A stretch of 32,595 bases of DNA from Phlegmacium glaucopus (Eukaryota; Basidiomycota; Agaricomycetes; Agaricales; Cortinariaceae). The notes beneath the pieces were generated by a model that saw only the letters and a list, made by a program, of their open reading frames with translations, was not told the DNA's origin and did no database searches. The position numbers and the translations under genes are program-made. The DNA lies in NCBI GenBank assembly GCA_015039465.1, contig MU130553.1:267440-300034 (forward strand). The letters run 5' to 3'. Below, one piece after another: positions 32,282-32,595 of this stretch; the first letter of the stretch is position 1, and each line of letters starts with the position of its first letter.

Positions 32282-32595
32282 TTAACCATAAAAAGCAGAT
32301 GTGTAGAAATCATCTTTATCCATCCCATCGAACGGAGCAAGATATTCAATTTTCATGCCCTGTGCTCGCAAATCATCCACATCAGTCCTACAGAACATGT
32401 TCAACTCGGTATGCACATTCATAAGAACAGCATATTTGATGCGAGACAGTGACCGTTGTCCTTGTTCCTGTCTTGTATCCTCCTCCTCGTCAGACCACCA
32501 GCGCGAGTCTATCACCTTCATGAACATTCTTTGATTCTCTTCAGTTGCATGGCAAATGATCTCCAATGTTTCTAATCGTGGAAGAGGTATGGTGG
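32282..32595 (-). CDS. F-box/LRR-like protein, C-terminal part (runs off the window)
   Basis: The minus-strand frame is open from the right edge to a TAA at 32284-32282, giving the last 103 residues or so of a larger protein. It reads IPLPRLETLEIICHATEEN, then FMKVIDSRWWSDEEED, a basic stretch, and LRAQGMKIEYLAPFDG near the end. The combination of an LPRLExLxL strand, the SRWW motif and a terminal LRAQGMKI segment is typical of the C termini of Agaricomycete F-box/LRR-like proteins. The F-box itself would lie beyond the window. The family assignment is from memory of its pattern, not a search. Confidence 0.6.
   Translation of the reverse strand, partial: TIPLPRLETLEIICHATEENQRMFMKVIDSRWWSDEEEDTRQEQGQRSLSRIKYAVLMNVHTELNMFCRTDVDDLRAQGMKIEYLAPFDGMDKDDFYTSAFYG

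Noticed and set aside
1..32595. CRISPR arrays, tRNA or rRNA genes, bacterial operons
   Set aside because: None of the repeats has the regular repeat-spacer form, no tRNA B-box with matching arms was seen, and the gene structures are eukaryotic.

Overview
The window looks like nuclear DNA of an Agaricomycete (mushroom-forming basidiomycete). Every supportable gene is split by short GT-AG introns of about 49 to 81 nt (one of 127 nt). Two gene families typical of that class are present: a DUF6533 membrane protein and a Skp1-type F-box protein with a long C-terminal domain. No bacterial-type operon, CRISPR array, tRNA or rRNA was found. All models are hand-spliced from the sequence and no database was searched.

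Layout. Positions 1-8.3 kb are repeat-rich: gene-free sequence with a 20-bp minisatellite; a truncated, frameshifted copy of part of sof1 (2234-3017); a compact five-exon gene for a 136-residue protein (3250-3926, minus); two hairpins; and a direct repeat of about 1.2 kb (5431-6682 and 7138-8325). One repeat copy carries a 129-bp MITE-like insertion.

Positions 8.7-22.1 kb are the gene-dense core. It holds SOF1/DCAF13 (ribosome biogenesis, minus), a divergent 1054-residue RING-H2 protein with a possible N-myristoylation site, an ACR3 arsenite efflux carrier, a serine/proline-rich protein of unknown function, and a convergent DUF4140/DUF4139 (MuiA-like) protein. These genes do not form an evident pathway. 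The only architectural link is a 203-bp bidirectional promoter between sof1 and the RING gene.

Positions 22.7-32.6 kb alternate live and decayed genes. In order these are an O-methyltransferase relic (minus) with several stops, a 12-exon DUF6533 membrane protein, and an F-box gene. The F-box gene has an in-frame TAA that is either a nonsense mutation or lies in a 63-nt intron formed from coding sequence. Beyond it are two tandem duplications of about 170-185 bp, a septin P-loop fragment and an acetyl-CoA carboxylase fragment in opposite orientations, a possible F-box/LRR relic, and the 3' end of an F-box/LRR-like gene running off the right edge.

The most notable themes are partial copies of housekeeping genes (sof1, septin, ACC1) that include intron sequence, and coding sequence that may be turning into intron. 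I did not find a convincing new multi-gene system.
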